Shown here: positions 11,701 to 23,707 of the stretch, piece after piece | How the letters are laid out: each line of letters starts with the position of its first letter | Position numbering within the stretch: the stretch's first letter is position 1 | From: Annona cherimola | Lineage: Eukaryota > Streptophyta > Magnoliopsida > Magnoliales > Annonaceae | Reading direction: 5' to 3' | Length of the DNA: 64,000 nt | Assembly (NCBI GenBank): GCA_030490835.1 | Contig: CM059972.1 | Span: forward strand, 86,475,137 to 86,539,136 | Notes under the pieces: generated by a model | Told to the model about the DNA's origin: nothing | Database searches by the model: none | Seen by the model: the letters and a program-made list of their open reading frames with translations, nothing else | Position numbers and translations under genes: made by a program

Positions 11701-14700
11701 CACCAAAGAATTTTCTTCTAAAAAGTTTTATCACTTCCTAAACACACCTTTTATTGCTTAAGGCTCAATTGATTATTGAGAAAAAAATGATGGAAAAAAT
11801 TGTAGGGAAAAGTTTTTGAAAAGTGAGAGAATGATGTTATATGATAAGGTTAATAATTAGGAGTAACGAAGATAAAGTTAAAATAGATAAGATAGTTGTA
11901 TTTAAAATGTGAAAAGAATGATTGGATTCTAGAAGTAATGATTGAAAAGTATGGTAGTTGGATGTCAAGTGACATCTAAAGGGGTGTAGAAAGTGGGATT
12001 TTCAGATAAATTACTTACTTTAGATGTGAGGTAACTTTTTCTAAAATCATACATTGTTTTTCTATAATTCTTTTTTGATTCTCTCTTGTATATTCTTTTG
12101 TACTTGTCCTGCATCAGAACGATTTAGATCTGTTCCTATTCGTTAACATTCTATTGATATGATACAATTTGTTAAGAAAATTCTGTAGTTGAGGCTATTA
12201 GTTAACCTAATATTGGGCTAAGTTTCCCCTCGTATTTTGCATATTTGTATCTTAATTGTTGTGATTCTGCAGTTTTTAAGTTTCTAAGTTTTTCGATTTA
12301 TACCTTTGATTTTACTCTAATCACAGGAAGCCGCCTTTTGTCAGGGTCTTGACACTGTTATAGCATCAAGGTCAATGACAAAAATGCAAGGCCTTGTCTG
12401 AGATTGCATAATATTTGGATTTTTAGGCATGTTTTGATTCCTTTCCTTAGATCTAAGTCACAGATATACATGATCCTTGTGAATATAAAGCAGTGTTAAC
12501 GCAATTTCGGATAGAAGTTAAAATCATGTTATTTATGTCTAGCTTGAGGTGTGGATATGCAAATTTTAACTTATGGGTGAAAAAGAACAAAATTGTAAAA
12601 CTTAAGATATAAACATGCAAAAACTTATACAAGACTGCCTTAACATTGAACTTTCATAAAATTTCATCTATTTTCTAGTTTGAATGAATATAGAGATGAA
12701 AAAGGATGATATGCACTTATCATGAATTGAATTATGGGTTTTGAACCTAGTAAGCTGTAACAAACAAAGACTACTGAAAGTGGACAAAAGAAAATTGTGA
12801 AAGGAAACATTACGAATATTAAAACTTGGAGTGAAACATAAAATGACTGCAGAGTGTGAAGAGATCTCCAAAGATTAGTTTTTTTTCTTTTTTTTGGTTG
12901 TGCTTTGCTCCCATGTGCCTTGTTGCAACTTGCACCCTTTTGAAATTTGCATTTTTTGAATTTTTTTTTTTAGATCCAATCCATGCATCATATTCTACCC
13001 TATAAATATTTGTAAGGTATGAAAATTATTTTGGTTAGATTCTTTTTACAGCACATGCAAATGCAAATGCACATGCAATTTCTTGGAATCATATATGTAT
13101 ATATATACATATTTTTAACATTATGGCTATAAATGTTGGTCTCAAAATGTTGGCAGGGCTCAAGAGTGGGGATTGAGTTGAACAGTTTAAACTTTTTTGG
13201 CAAGAGGTGTGTTTGTGCTGTCTGTAGAAGGTGCTGTTGAATCGAAACAAACACAAAAACATTGACAGTGTATAGTGGTTCAGACCAACCTGACACCTAC
13301 TTCACTCTCTGAGATAATAATTTTAGGTTCCACTATACAATCCCTTACGACACAATACATAACCACCAACTCAATACAGTAGTTATCCTCTGTCAGTTCA
13401 ACCAACTGAATAGGGCAGCCAATGACAAAAAGAGAGTGAATAATATGTACAATAATGCTTCTGCAAAGCTGATTGTATGAAATAGAAAAATAAACTCTTT
13501 AGAGTTTAGCTTCTATCGTGCTTCAAACCTAAAAAGAATTTGAAGTGAACAGATTCAAGTTGAGCATTTTAGTTGGTTAGTAGAGAGAAGTCATTGGATC
13601 TCTTAAAGGCTTTTGATTGCTTGAAAATAAATGCTATAGGAAGTCTAAAAGTTGGTCCCCCAGCCCCAAGTGTTGAATATATAGAAGAGCTGAAGCCTTT
13701 TCAAACATTGGACTACGATAGAATGAGCATTTAATGTGCTAGAGCTGTTACTTTCTTTCTAGAAATAGCCATTACTACAGTGGCGGATCAGAACTTGTCT
13801 ACAGCTTTGAACTAAACTTACACATCTTCACTGATGCTGAAACTTGGACCATATCCTTTTGATAAAGTCAATGAAAAATTTAATGATTTTAATCAACAAA
13901 TGCATCACATTAGGTGCTTAATTTAATGGACCGTTATCTATTTCATCACTTTTCTTCTACAAATTCTACACTTATCTGCTTCCTGAGATGCTTCTTCATG
14001 ACTGACTGCCTATTACTTGAACTTCCTCAGATTTGGTTGTATTTCTTTGACATATTGGTCTTGACTTTAAAAGAATAGTTTTTCCTTGTACTGAGTGATT
14101 TGCTTCCACAATCAGTATTAAGCTGTAGCCTTAACAACTGTGTGCTAACGCATTCCAATTTAAAAAGCTGATCAAAGCAATCAAATATACTCTGAAAAAT
14201 ACTCACAAATATACATTAATATCCTCAATCATCATTTATATTTTTGATTTATTGTCGAAACTAATCATTTTCAATTTCATCTACTTAGGGTGTGTTTGGG
14301 AAGAGGGAAAAAACAGGGAAATTTTTTGGTGGAAAACTTCTTGAAATAAATAAGACAATGATGCTTTACAATAGACGTAATGATTGAGAGTGAAGAGAAA
14401 AGTTGAAATAGATAGGGTAATTATAGGGGAAGATTTGAAGTAGGGGAAAATATACATTTTTTTCTTTTTCTTATTCTCAAATACACCCTTAGGATGAGCA
14501 TGTTAATTCATTGATTAGACTAAGGATGTGTTTGGGAAGCGATAAAATTTTTAGATGAAAAGTTTGTGTGAAAGTTGTTAAATTGATAGAAAATGATGTG
14601 ATATAATAGGGGTAATAATGAGGTGTAAAGAGATGGGGTTAAAATGGATAGGTTAGTTTTATGGGTAGTTATGTAGAAATAATTAGAAAATATGGTATTG

Positions 14701-17700
14701 TATATGAAGATGTGCAAACACAACTTTAAATTAGGGTAAATAAGGAGAGTGAAAAGTTTTAGATTAACATTTTCTTCTCATCGCCAAACACATCATAAAC
14801 ATTTTCCTTTTTTCATAGATTTATTTTCAAATATGACCATAACTTATACCCATATTTATAGATATAACTACACATTTATAACATGGCATGGATGACCACA
14901 TATTTTACTCTTAATTCCAGATGTGACAATGCCGTTAAACTGACTTTGAAAGTAATGTGAAGCAGAAAGAAGATGCTGTAATTAGATATTTATGAAAAAA
15001 TTCAATTAAATGATATAAAAAACACAAAGTAAAAGTGGACTCAACCACTCATATGTGGCGCGCACAATCTCTTTTAAAAGAAATAACAAGGGTAATTTTG
15101 TCATTTAAAAAAATTTAACCACTTTTTCTATTAGAATTTAATGGTATTGTCATATTTGGATTTTTAGGTAAACTGTGGTCATTTAAATGGGTGGTCATAT
15201 CTGTAAATATCAGTGCAAGTTGTGGTCATATTTGGAATTAACCTTTTTATAGTAATAATATGTTTATTAAAAAAAATGGATTTACGGCTGGCCTAAGTGG
15301 AATACGTTCAGTGCTCCTTAAATAAATAGTACATGTTGATGTATGATTAAATCAATGCAATCAAGCATTATTCAAATGGATTTAAAATGTCAAGTTTTCT
15401 TCTAATAACGAAAATCTTTTTTTTGCTAGAGGTTTGATATAAATATGATGCTAGTAGAAATGAATTTAAGAGAGATTATAAGTAGGGGTGTAACTTGGGT
15501 TGGGTGGTGCCCAAAATCTAACAATAAAGTGCTTTAACTTACCTTTTAGAACCCGAGTCTGAGGAACCCAAATTTGAGAATTTGATTTGCAAATAGCGTG
15601 AATGTTAGGATCCAACCAAATCTCAACCCAAGGAACTCAAGCTTTATTTTTTGTTTTTATATTTCATATAAAATATATTATATAAATAATGTCTAGACAA
15701 TATATGTTCATATTTATGTATTTTATATTATTTATATTTATATCTGAATACATGTTTGTCATGTTGAAATTATATTATTTTTGTTTGCATCAGTCTTTAT
15801 ATCTATATTATTTATTTTAAGTTTATTAATTTTCTTCCTTTATCTTATTTTGAAAAGTTGAAATTTCTTCTAGAAATATATAATGTATTATTATATTTTT
15901 AAAAAAGATTTGTTAGGCTATGTATCACTGTTTTTGCTTACATAATTTGTTGTTATTATATATGAAATGTTAATTTTGTCACTCTGAAATCAAATGACAA
16001 TCTGTAACCCTGAATTTCAAGATCCTAACTTTCACAAATAGAGTTAAAGTTTTATAAATAGGATTAGGGTTAGGGTTGAGGCGAACTTAAGTTTCATGAG
16101 TTTGAATTGCACCTCTAATGGTAATTTATCATATTATCTCTAACGAAATTTTGCATGATTTCAATATGTTCAGTTCTAGAATGTAGTACTTACTAGATTT
16201 TTGGTTGAAAATGATAACACTAGTGTTTATACATCCAATTGGAGTGTTAACATAGGTTAAATGAAAATCTTCTAGCTGCTACTTCATCCATAGAAGTTGA
16301 ACACAACAAATCCTATACTTTATGTAGTTAGCCCCAGTTGTAGACACAGTCCTAAGGGTTGTTTCTTGGAATATCAAGATATCAGCATATTTCAAGAAAC
16401 TGATATGCGCTAGATGTACTCTTCCTGTCAACCTTATAACCTATAAAATTTGCACTAGAATATCTAACCAACATGAAGCCTGAACTTTATGGGTACCAGA
16501 AGCTTTAAGTTGCGTGTATCCAAAAGATACCATGAGAATATCATTCACGTCCGGCTGACTGAAGAATGTGATAACCTAATAGGAATTTACTCAATCTCTT
16601 ATCCCAAGCTTGAGATGCTTGCCTCAATCCATAGAGGACTTTCTTAAGTTTAAATAAATGGTTTGGAATATGTGGATCTTGAAGCCCAGATAGTTGCTCC
16701 ACATATACTTCACTAATGAAATCATAGAAAAATGCACTTCTTAAATCTATCTACTATAACTTGAAATTTATGAAGGATATAAAAGCTAGTAACATTTTTA
16801 ATGACTTCAATCCTTGCAACAGGAGCATATGACTCCTAAAAGGCAATGCCTTCTTCTTGGTAATACTCCTTTCTAACTAACATTGTCATATTTCTGATAA
16901 CCAAATTAGACTCATCAAGTTTGTTCCTATAAACTCACTCTGTTTCAATGATTTTTTGATTCCTTGGTCTAGGAATTACAGCTCATACTCTATTTCTTTT
17001 GAGTTGGTTGAGTTCTTCTTGCATTGTCATGATTCAGCAATCATCTTCTAAAGCTGGATCTATGCAAGATGGTTCAATAAGAGAAATAAATGCAAGAAAG
17101 ATTTCCACATACTTGGTGACAAGAAGATCTAGTTCTATGTCTGCCATATACATCACTGAGTACTTGTTCTCTAGGATAAACATGCATGAATCTTTAATCT
17201 CTAGGTAAAAAATCATTTCCTTCATTACTTACCCTTTCCTCAATTTGTTGAAATTTAGTTGCTTCTTCTGTAGCAGCTAGTTCTACAGTATCCTCGACTT
17301 GTTCTTCTACTAATTCACTCTGATCACCATTGGAAGATTTGTTGGGATGTGTTATTTGATACTCGGAGTTATTATCCGTGCATCATCATTACTTACTTTT
17401 TCGGCTTGAAAACATGTTCATCTTCATGAAGATACTCATTTATCTTAAAATTCAATTATGTATACTTAAATCTCTATTCATATAAAATTTTTAGCAATCA
17501 AATTAAAATTTTCTTTTTGATTCTTGAGAAATGGAGTATCTAATAATGGTATATTAAGAACGAACCCTTATAATCATTGCTAGAGATAACATGAACTTCA
17601 GTGGCTTACAACTCTAATTTTTATTTATTTATTTTTTTTCAATACTAAAATCTCCAACAGAAAAGTTACTATCAGATTAACTTCTCAATAGTAATCAAAT

Positions 17701-20700
17701 GCAACACCCCACCGGAACCTGGTCAACTGGCCAGCAGAGGATGTTGGTAAATCAGAATTTGTCATGTGAGGCTGTAGAGTTCCCCCAGTAATATTGACAT
17801 TCGCACTTGTATACATACACAATCACACCACAAGCAGGAGAAAAACAAATTGTGTAAGAGTATATACAACCATATAATCGCAATAATGATATGCAACCAA
17901 AGAGATAGTCCAAAACCACACCACATCTACAAAAAATGTATATATACATCTTCTTAAACATCACCTCAAAATAAATATGCATGCCAATAAATCACTGCTC
18001 TAAACATAAAGCACTTGCCAATATAATCTCTAAAATAAATCAGAAATGCGTGAGATAAAAAAAATGTACTTCCAACACCTTGATACATGATTTCTCACAC
18101 TCAACACTTAATTCTGTCATGATGCCTTGAAACATAACTTTGATGGATTATTTGAGTTTGATAAAGCATAATAACCCCTTATCCATTCTCCCTCAGCTTC
18201 ACTTTTCCATTGTGGATTATTTGAGTTTGAGTATTTCTTATTACTATGCATACTAAATTTATTTATCATGCTGTCGCAGGAACATTTATATGCTCTCCTT
18301 GCCAAAATAAAAAATGCTAAAAAGGCCTGTATTCGAGAAGGTTACCATCCAACTAATGAGGAGTTGGCAAAGCGTGTTGGCATTACAGCTGAGAAATTTC
18401 AAATGATTATGTCATACATTAGACGCCCTGTATCAATGCAGCGATATGTATGGTTTGGCCAGGATTTCACATTTCAGGTATCTTTTCTTGTCAACTTAAT
18501 CACTCCAATCATTAACTTGTTATTCTGTAGTTAATGCATGTGTATAATAAAATATTCTAGCTGCAGTTAGGTCAGGTACGTGGAGAGATTCTGCCCATTA
18601 AAAAGGCATGATCAATTTCATTGTATTGTGCTCACTGATTGCTGTCTTGCCCAAAAGTTAAACAGGTTGTCTGACCATCTGGTCATACTTCTCTTTAAGA
18701 TAAAGTTTAGGTAGGTCGGAAAGCCTGTCATGGTTGTCCCTCTTGAGTAGGATTATTTGCAAAAATATCCTTCTTAACTTCTTCTAATTTTTCTTAACCT
18801 CATAGTTTGGATATTTGAAAAATAATCCTCAATGTCTTGGATTTTTGCAAAAATAACCTCGAGAAAATCGGAGTCAGAAATAACTGGTTATAATTTTCGA
18901 TAGACAAAAATACCCCCATGATTAATTTTGCACAACTTGAAATTTTCTAGGGTTATTTTTGCAAATATACAAACTATGAGGTTAAAAATTCAATTATGCA
19001 GACTTAGGGTTATTTTTGAAAGTACTCCTAATTTGCAAACTTCAAAACGAAAACAAAATTATATTTTAAGGTATTTTTCAATATTTTCTACTGTAATAAT
19101 AGAAAATTAAATTTTAATGTTTATTATTATTAAAATTTTCAAGATACTAAATACACCAAATTAACAAATTAATCTAAAAAATTCTTTAAAAAATAAAAAT
19201 ATATTTTAAGGTGTTTTCCTGTATTTTGGTAATTTACATAATTTTGTATAGTTTTTGCATTATTTCAAAATTTTAACTATGAAAATTATATTTTCATAAA
19301 ATTTTTATATTTGTCAGTGTCTAAAACCTCTGCACACAACATTTTTACTGTTTATTTATTTCAAGTACACAGCTTAAATTAATAATTTTTCACTTGAAAC
19401 TAAACAGGTTTTTTTAAAAGAGGGGATATGACGATGTTTTGACGGCTACGATAGTGAATGCATATCTTCAAAAAAAAAAAGAAAAAAGATTGTGGGTATT
19501 TAGGTTTGTGGGTGCACAAATCAAGGTACCAGCTCCAGAGTACTCCAACTCCATACTCCATCTCCTTCCCCAAACAGTGAGCTCTCCATGCTTTGATGGC
19601 TGACATCTCAGATCTGATGCTACTAATCCTTTTTTCATCCATCGGAACCAATCAACCAGGTACGTTGCAGAAATCGCACCTTAATTCTGGGTGATCTCCT
19701 GTGTCCTACAATCCAACTGCTGGCAGCCATTACACCTCTTGAATTCAACACAGGTGACCATCAGCCTATCTCTAAATTAAATCCGATTGCCAACCACTTG
19801 TTGGCATCCCCAACCTGTTGCCAACTGTCTCCTCCAATCCTGCACTGCACAACTGCATGCAATAGCAGACGTCACACCCAAAACCCAACAACGCTTGATC
19901 CCCATCAGATTCAGCATGAGTTGTCTTCCACAATTTCAATGATCTGCACCAACACAGATCCAGCAATCGGCGATGCACTCTAAAAAAATGCAACCTAAAT
20001 CGTCTTCCTTAATCTCAATGTACCCTGTCATAGGCAAACCTCCTTACCCGCAAAAACTCCACCAAAATCGGTCATCTCCACTGCCATCGCATGCTGCTAC
20101 TGATCGTAGCCACCAAAAACAATCCATTACTGCTGCAAAATCCGGGCAACCACACCGGATTGGCTTGCCATCTCAACGTCCAACCCACCACCATGGCCAC
20201 AAACCCTACAAATAGCGGTTGTTGTCAGCAAAATTTATTACTGCCTTCAGCAAGATTTCAACCCAAGTGTGCAAGAATCTATGTTGGCCATGCCCAATTC
20301 CAGCCGTTGCTATCAAGATTTCAACCACGGGCTTTAAAATCAATCTCAGCAGTTATTAAGCAACATTTCAACCTTGGGCATTTTTGTCCATTTAAATTCA
20401 CAAGCAGCTGCTTTCTGACTCTGCATGCGGCCAGGGTTATTTTCACTAATCTCTAAAACTTGAAAGGTTGTCTTTACAAAGATTCTAACCATAAGATTAA
20501 AATTCCAATTCAACAAACTCGGAGGATTATTTTGCAAATAACACTCCTGAGTATGCCTCTACCATCATAACGAAGTTAAGTATGCTTGAGCAGAAGTTAG
20601 AGAATGGGTGATCTCTTGAGGATAAGCTTTTTCCAAACCAGGGAGAATGATGCAACACGTGAAGAGGAATAGCATACATAAATTAGGGTTTTTTTATAAG

Positions 20701-23196
20701 TTGAATATTTGGAATTTTTGTTATTTAGATTTTTCTTTCAAAAAAAAAAAAAAAAGGTTTAGATCAATGTTTCATTGTTTTGCTTGTTTTATTTAGGCTT
20801 TTGGGTTTCTTATTCTTCAAAAGTCTATATTTTTTGTTGTTTAAGTTTAGGTTGAAGAGTTTTTTTTCATAAGGTTGTTTGGTTCAATTATAAGAGGTTA
20901 TGATTTGAAATTTCTTTGGTTTTTCTCTCTTTCCCTCTTTCCTTTTCCTGATTTATTTCTAGTTTCTTCCCTTGCTTTCTTTCTTTTTCTAAATTTATTT
21001 GTTGGTTCTCCCTTCTTGTTTCCTTGTTGAAGGGATCTTCTATCTTGCTTCCACAATTTTTCTTTTGGGTGTGTTTGGGAAGTGATAAAACTTTAGATGA
21101 AAAGTTTTAAGTATAAAATTTCTTGAAATAGGAGAAAATAATGTGATAAGATAAGGACACTGATAAGAAGTAAAGAAAATAAAGTTAAAATTGATAGGTT
21201 AGTTGTATGGGTAGTTTTATATGAATGATTTAAAAATAAAGTAGTTGTATAGGAAGATATAAAGAAATGACTAAAAAATAGGATAATTATGGAAAATAAA
21301 TTGTTTTAAACTGAAAAGTTTTATTGATAACCAAACATGCCCTTTATTGATTTCAGCCATCCTATCTTGCATCATTAGTTCTTGAGTGGTCGCCTTGAAT
21401 GCCAAATGTAACACAATGAACTTGCTATTGAAGTATTATTTACTTTTTCATTGATTTAGGGCATCCTTAATCCCTGGTTCACTAGTTCTTGGGGGTCACC
21501 TTTAATACCGATTGTAACTTGATGAGGTGACCAGTCGAGAAGTTGACTACAGATGAGCCTTTCTCAGTGGACTGACTAGTTGATGGGAGTACAAAACTGT
21601 GACGCTGGACAACACCTTGGCATTGGGCCCAAGGTGGTTCCACCACTATTTATACTTTGAAGTCTTTTGAGTGGGAACCCGGTTCAATGCAGCCAGGTGC
21701 ATTGAGCCTCAATGCACTCGGGTGCACTTCACCCATTTTTTTTAATTTTTTTTTGAAATTTTTTTTACACAACTGTTAATATAAGTGTATTTAACATGTG
21801 TATAAATTTTTACCATTTTTGGAGATTTTTAGATTTTTTTACGGATTTTTTAAAATCAGTGCCATTTTTAAAATTACTAAAAATGCCACTAATTTTTAAA
21901 AAATCCGAAAAAAATCTAAAAATCTCCAAAAATGGTAAAAATTTATATAAATGTTAAATACATTTAGATTAATAGTTTCGTGAAAAAAGTTTCAAAAAAA
22001 ATTTAAAAAAATAGGTGAAGTGCACCTGGGTGCATTGAGGCTCAATGCACCTAAGTGCATTGAACCAGGATCCCTTTAAGTGCTCCTGCATTAGAGAGTT
22101 CAATGTCACTTGCACTTCTAATATTTCACGCTGCTATTTTTTGAATCTCCTTGCTGATCTGATTTAGTTATGGACAATCCCTTTTGGTCCTGGATTGTTG
22201 TTCCTACTACGACTATAAATGGGTACATGGACCTGGGGTGCCTATTGAATAAGACCTAAAAAAGGCACATTCGGGGCACAAGTTTTTAGGATCTAACAAA
22301 GAAATTGCATGGTATTTGGAGACATTTTGATATGGTCAAAATTCACAATGCTGTAAAATCCAAGGGAAGACAATTTTTGGAAAGCACCCTATTTTCGTCG
22401 TCCCAGCTGTTACACACTGGCTTTTAGTTTTAGCTACTGAGCATGTACTGTAGCTACAACAAGCCAAACACACCCCATAGTGACCCAAATATGCAGCCTT
22501 TGGGCCAATGCCCAAAAAAATATGTTAAATCCAGCATCCATTTCTTGGTCGTCATGCTGGGCACTTCATGTCCTATATTTGCCCATGGATATGAATCTTT
22601 GGTTTTCCTTTGTGAACTTTTCATCTCTGTAGGATCAAAGCCAAGGGCACCCACTTGTGAGGAAGGAATTGGTTAACTCCAAGATAAGAGATAGACAACT
22701 TTCCCTTTTCCAAGATATATGGTGAATTGATTTCCTATTTTGAGCCTATATAGATTACTGTGGAGTATTCCAGATATATGCCTCACTGCGCCGCTAGTCT
22801 TCTCTACTTTGCATTCTTTGCATGCCGTATTGATGAATTCATATACAAATACTTCTTCTGGTGTTAGCTGATGATGATAATGGTTTTGGTTCTCTCATCA
22901 CCACAAAATGGAAACAGGACGTAACAGCAGACCCCATGGTTGAGACACCTGCTCATACTGTTGGGAAACAGTTGATGAGACAGCATATCCGCAACCTTCT
23001 TAGCATTCTTACAACAAGGGAGAGGCAGGTAATATGCCTTCGATATGGAATCCATGGCGGGCAGGAGAAGACACTCTTAGAGATTGCCACTATTTTTGGA
23101 TTGACGAAGGAAAGGATTCGGCAAGTGGAATATCAGGCACTGAGCAAGCTCAAACAAATCCAAGGGCTAGAAGCTTATACCAACTTGCTTATTTGA
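5736..23196 (+). CDS. SIG6: Plastid RNA polymerase sigma factor, SIG6 type (spliced)
   Basis: This is a nucleus-encoded sigma-70 factor expected to enter the chloroplast and direct the plastid-encoded RNA polymerase to promoters. Coding exons are 5736-6106, 6229-6508, 6590-6820, 10985-11125, 18280-18477 and 22918-23196. All joins keep frame and give 499 residues. Landmarks are PETKQILTGKEE (about 197, region 1.2), SSREKLIMANFRF and GRGLNLQDLLQ (region 2.1-2.2), RFYSYAVLWIRQ (region 2.3), CKSRTIRL (2.4), VGKQLMRQHIRNLL (4.1), the helix-turn-helix at 459-481 (TLLEIATIFGLTKERIRQVE) and the end GLEAYTNLLI, matching the SIG6 ending. Intron 2 uses a GC donor (CAG/GCATGT). The protein start is uncertain: 5736 is the first in-frame ATG but directly follows a TTTTCTAG acceptor, so a transit-peptide exon is probably upstream. 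Oddities are a Trp-to-Leu change at residue 321 in the melting motif and Thr in place of the Pro of RTIRLP. Assignment to SIG6 rather than another sigma paralog is from remembered family sequence. Confidence 0.85.
7756..8045 (+). mobile_element. Tourist-like MITE, copy 2 (decayed)
   Basis: The interior matches the family (GATAAAACTTTTGGATGAAA, TAGGTTAGTTATATGGGTAG, AATAAGGTAGTTGTATAG). The terminal repeats are eroded (CAGTATATTTGG and CGAAATGCACC). Possible TTA target duplications lie at 7753-7755 and 8046-8048. Confidence 0.6.
8292..9865 (+). mobile_element. Small non-autonomous LTR retrotransposon (TRIM-like)
   Basis: Two direct repeats frame a 500-bp interior. The first is 8292-8765 and the second about 9266-9865. 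Both run from a GGGCACAAAGAAGCTTT start, through TAATGGAATGAGAT and a CT-rich tract, to TCTTGTCCTACATCA. The interior opens with ACTCGGTGCCAGAGC at 8766, a weakened version of the initiator-Met-tRNA primer-binding site. It holds no gag or pol frame. The second repeat is longer, through extra CT-rich sequence. A related repeat with the same ending occurs at about 11345-12117, and another at 20650-21375. Confidence 0.55.
9866..10984. other. No gene recognised
   Basis: Intronic, CT-rich and AT-rich sequence. Open frames at 10326-10646 and on the other strand at 10519-10788 show no motif or homology I can name, and the two overlap antisense, as expected of chance frames. Confidence 0.5.
11477..11749 (-). 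mobile_element. Tourist-like MITE, copy 3
   Basis: Ends GGTGTGTTGG and AAACACACC, with TTA before the element (11474-11476) and TTTTA after it. The interior blocks (TTCACTCTCCACAACTATTT, CTTTATTCTTTTTACT) match copy 1. It is nested inside an LTR fragment. Confidence 0.7.
11750..12020 (+). repeat. Divergent MITE-family sequence
   Basis: AGGAGTAACGAAGATAAAGT, TAAAATAGATAAGATAGTTG and GATTGAAAAGTATGGTAGTT recall the MITE interior but clear terminal repeats are missing. It is probably a related, older subfamily like those at 43440 and 51957. Confidence 0.4.
12118..14287. other. No gene recognised in sigma intron 4 (first part)
   Basis: AT-rich intronic DNA. The only notable pattern is an AT dinucleotide palindrome near 13089-13112 (ATATATGTATATATATACAT). 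Reading frames here are short and unlike any known protein. Confidence 0.5.
14288..14488 (+). mobile_element. Tourist-like MITE, short variant
   Basis: GGGTGTGTTTGGGAAGAGGG at the left and CAAATACACCC at the right, with TTA duplicated on both sides (14285-14287 and 14489-14491). At 201 bp it is shorter than the main family and shares only part of the interior. Confidence 0.7.
14524..14795 (+). mobile_element. Tourist-like MITE, copy 4
   Basis: Left end GGATGTGTTTGGGAAGCG preceded by TAA, right end CGCCAAACACATC followed by ATAA. The full interior is present (AGATGAAAAGTTTG, GATATAATAGGGGTAATAAT). It lies 35 bp from the short variant. Confidence 0.7.
15483..16117 (+). mobile_element. hAT-like non-autonomous element, copy A
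   Basis: Starts TAGGGGTGTAACTTGGGTTG and ends GAATTGCACCTCTA, imperfect inverted ends of the common plant TAGGGGTG type. The interior is very AT-rich (TATATTATTTATATTTATAT, then CATGTTTGTCATGTTG). The same interior occurs in the opposite orientation at 24957-25620. No transposase is present. Confidence 0.5.
16250..17330 (-). pseudogene. Decayed Ty1/Copia reverse transcriptase
   Basis: The minus strand carries Copia RT landmarks in broken frames: MQEELNQLKRNRV near 17030, RNKLDESNLVIRN near 16920, YAPVARIEVIK near 16820, then KKVLYGLRQASQAWDKRLS-like sequence near 16620. Stops interrupt every block and no flanking LTR was found. It is antisense to the sigma gene, in intron 4. Confidence 0.7.
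17331..18279. other. End of sigma intron 4, no gene recognised
   Basis: AT-rich. It ends with the acceptor CTGTCGCAG at 18271-18279 before the exon beginning EHLYALL. Nothing else supported. Confidence 0.6.
18750..20544 (+). mobile_element. Mutator-like element, possible Pack-MULE
   Basis: The left end GGATTATTTGCAAAAATATC is matched by the inverse of the right end (GTGTTATTTGCAAAATAATC). The element is flanked by TCTTGAGTA (18741-18749) and TCCTGAGTA (20545-20553), a 9-bp target duplication with one mismatch and the length expected of Mutator elements. Copies of the terminal motif (GGGTTATTTTTGCAAATA) recur near the left end. The outer parts are AT-rich while 19500-20330 is GC-richer and has open stretches, for example MDEKRISSIRSEMSAIKAWR on the minus strand near 19620-19650. 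Captured gene fragments are therefore possible, but none was identified. No transposase. It lies in sigma intron 5. Confidence 0.65.
20650..21375 (+). mobile_element. Solo LTR related to the 8.3-kb element, with nested MITE
   Basis: Starts near TGATGCAACACGTGAAGAGG, has a CT-rich body (TCTCTCTTTCCCTCTTTCC) and ends ATCCTATCTTGCATCA, parallel to the LTRs at 8292-9865. A Tourist-like MITE interrupts it at 21067. No partner LTR was found nearby. Confidence 0.45.
21067..21342 (+). mobile_element. Tourist-like MITE, copy 5
   Basis: GGGTGTGTTTGGGAAGTGAT at the left, AACCAAACATGCCC at the right, flanked by TTT on both sides (21064-21066 and 21343-21345). Full-length, about 276 bp. Confidence 0.75.
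21674..22073. repeat. 400-bp fold-back element (long inverted repeat)
   Basis: The left arm begins GGAACCCGGTTCAATGCA and continues through GGTGCATTGAGCCTCAATGC, AAATTTTTACCATTTTTGG and AGATTTTTAGATTTTTTTAC. The right arm is its inverse, ending TGCATTGAACCAGGATCC. The arms are about 190 bp with few mismatches and a very small loop near 21885. Flanks TTTTGAGTG (21665-21673) and CTTTAAGTG (22074-22082) match at 7 of 9 positions, suggesting a 9-bp target duplication. Because the intron is transcribed, the RNA would fold into a long hairpin. Confidence 0.85.
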
Positions 23197-23707
23197 CGTG
23201 GTCTTTCAGATAAAAAGACTCCTGGGCTGCGATTTTTAAAGATGTCATGCAAATCAGTTTGCTTCCTCAAAAATTTGATTCTGCAGATGTATCTCAAATG
23301 GATATCATTGAAGCAATGACTGTACATAGTTTGTATCAAGTGTCCTTATTCAGAAAACATGCTCAAGTGAACCACACAACATGAGTTGCTATTCATTCTG
23401 AGTAGATTTTCCTCTCCTGGTACAAGCTCTTGCGAACATTATACGAATGTTGGACCATTTAAACCAGTTTTGAAAATAGCAAAACAGAAGTTTTATATTC
23501 TCCACAGAATCAGGACGATTTTTTTATTTTTTATTTTTTGGTTGAAATGCCAATGCGAAAACTAATACCTCCCATCAGAATTGCTGCTTTCCTCTCCATT
23601 GATCTGCACGTGCAACATGTCATTCTTGTGTTTCGGTTTAGAAATTGATTTTGATGATGTGAACGTGTGCCACAAATTAAGAATTCATTGGCAAAATTCT
23701 ATGCAGC
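23197..23707. other. Sigma-factor 3' flank
   Basis: Presumed 3' untranslated and downstream sequence of the sigma gene. No second gene and no unmistakable poly(A) signal could be assigned. Confidence 0.5.

Larger units (their letters stand above)
11345..12117 (+). mobile_element. LTR fragment related to the 8.3-9.9 kb pair
   Basis: The sequence from 11366 (GGATGCTTATTTCTATTTTG, then TTGCAAGTTTACTTATGGC and TTGTTGCATAGG) and the end CTTGTCCTGCATCA at about 12104-12117 repeat landmarks of the LTR pair at 8292-9865. It is split by MITE sequence at 11477-12015. It lies in sigma-factor intron 4. Confidence 0.4.

Noticed and set aside
22861..22917. Upstream part of the last sigma frame as coding
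   Set aside because: The frame is open there, but the in-phase acceptor at 22917 joins DFTFQ to DVTADP exactly as in the family; the extra residues would break the alignment.
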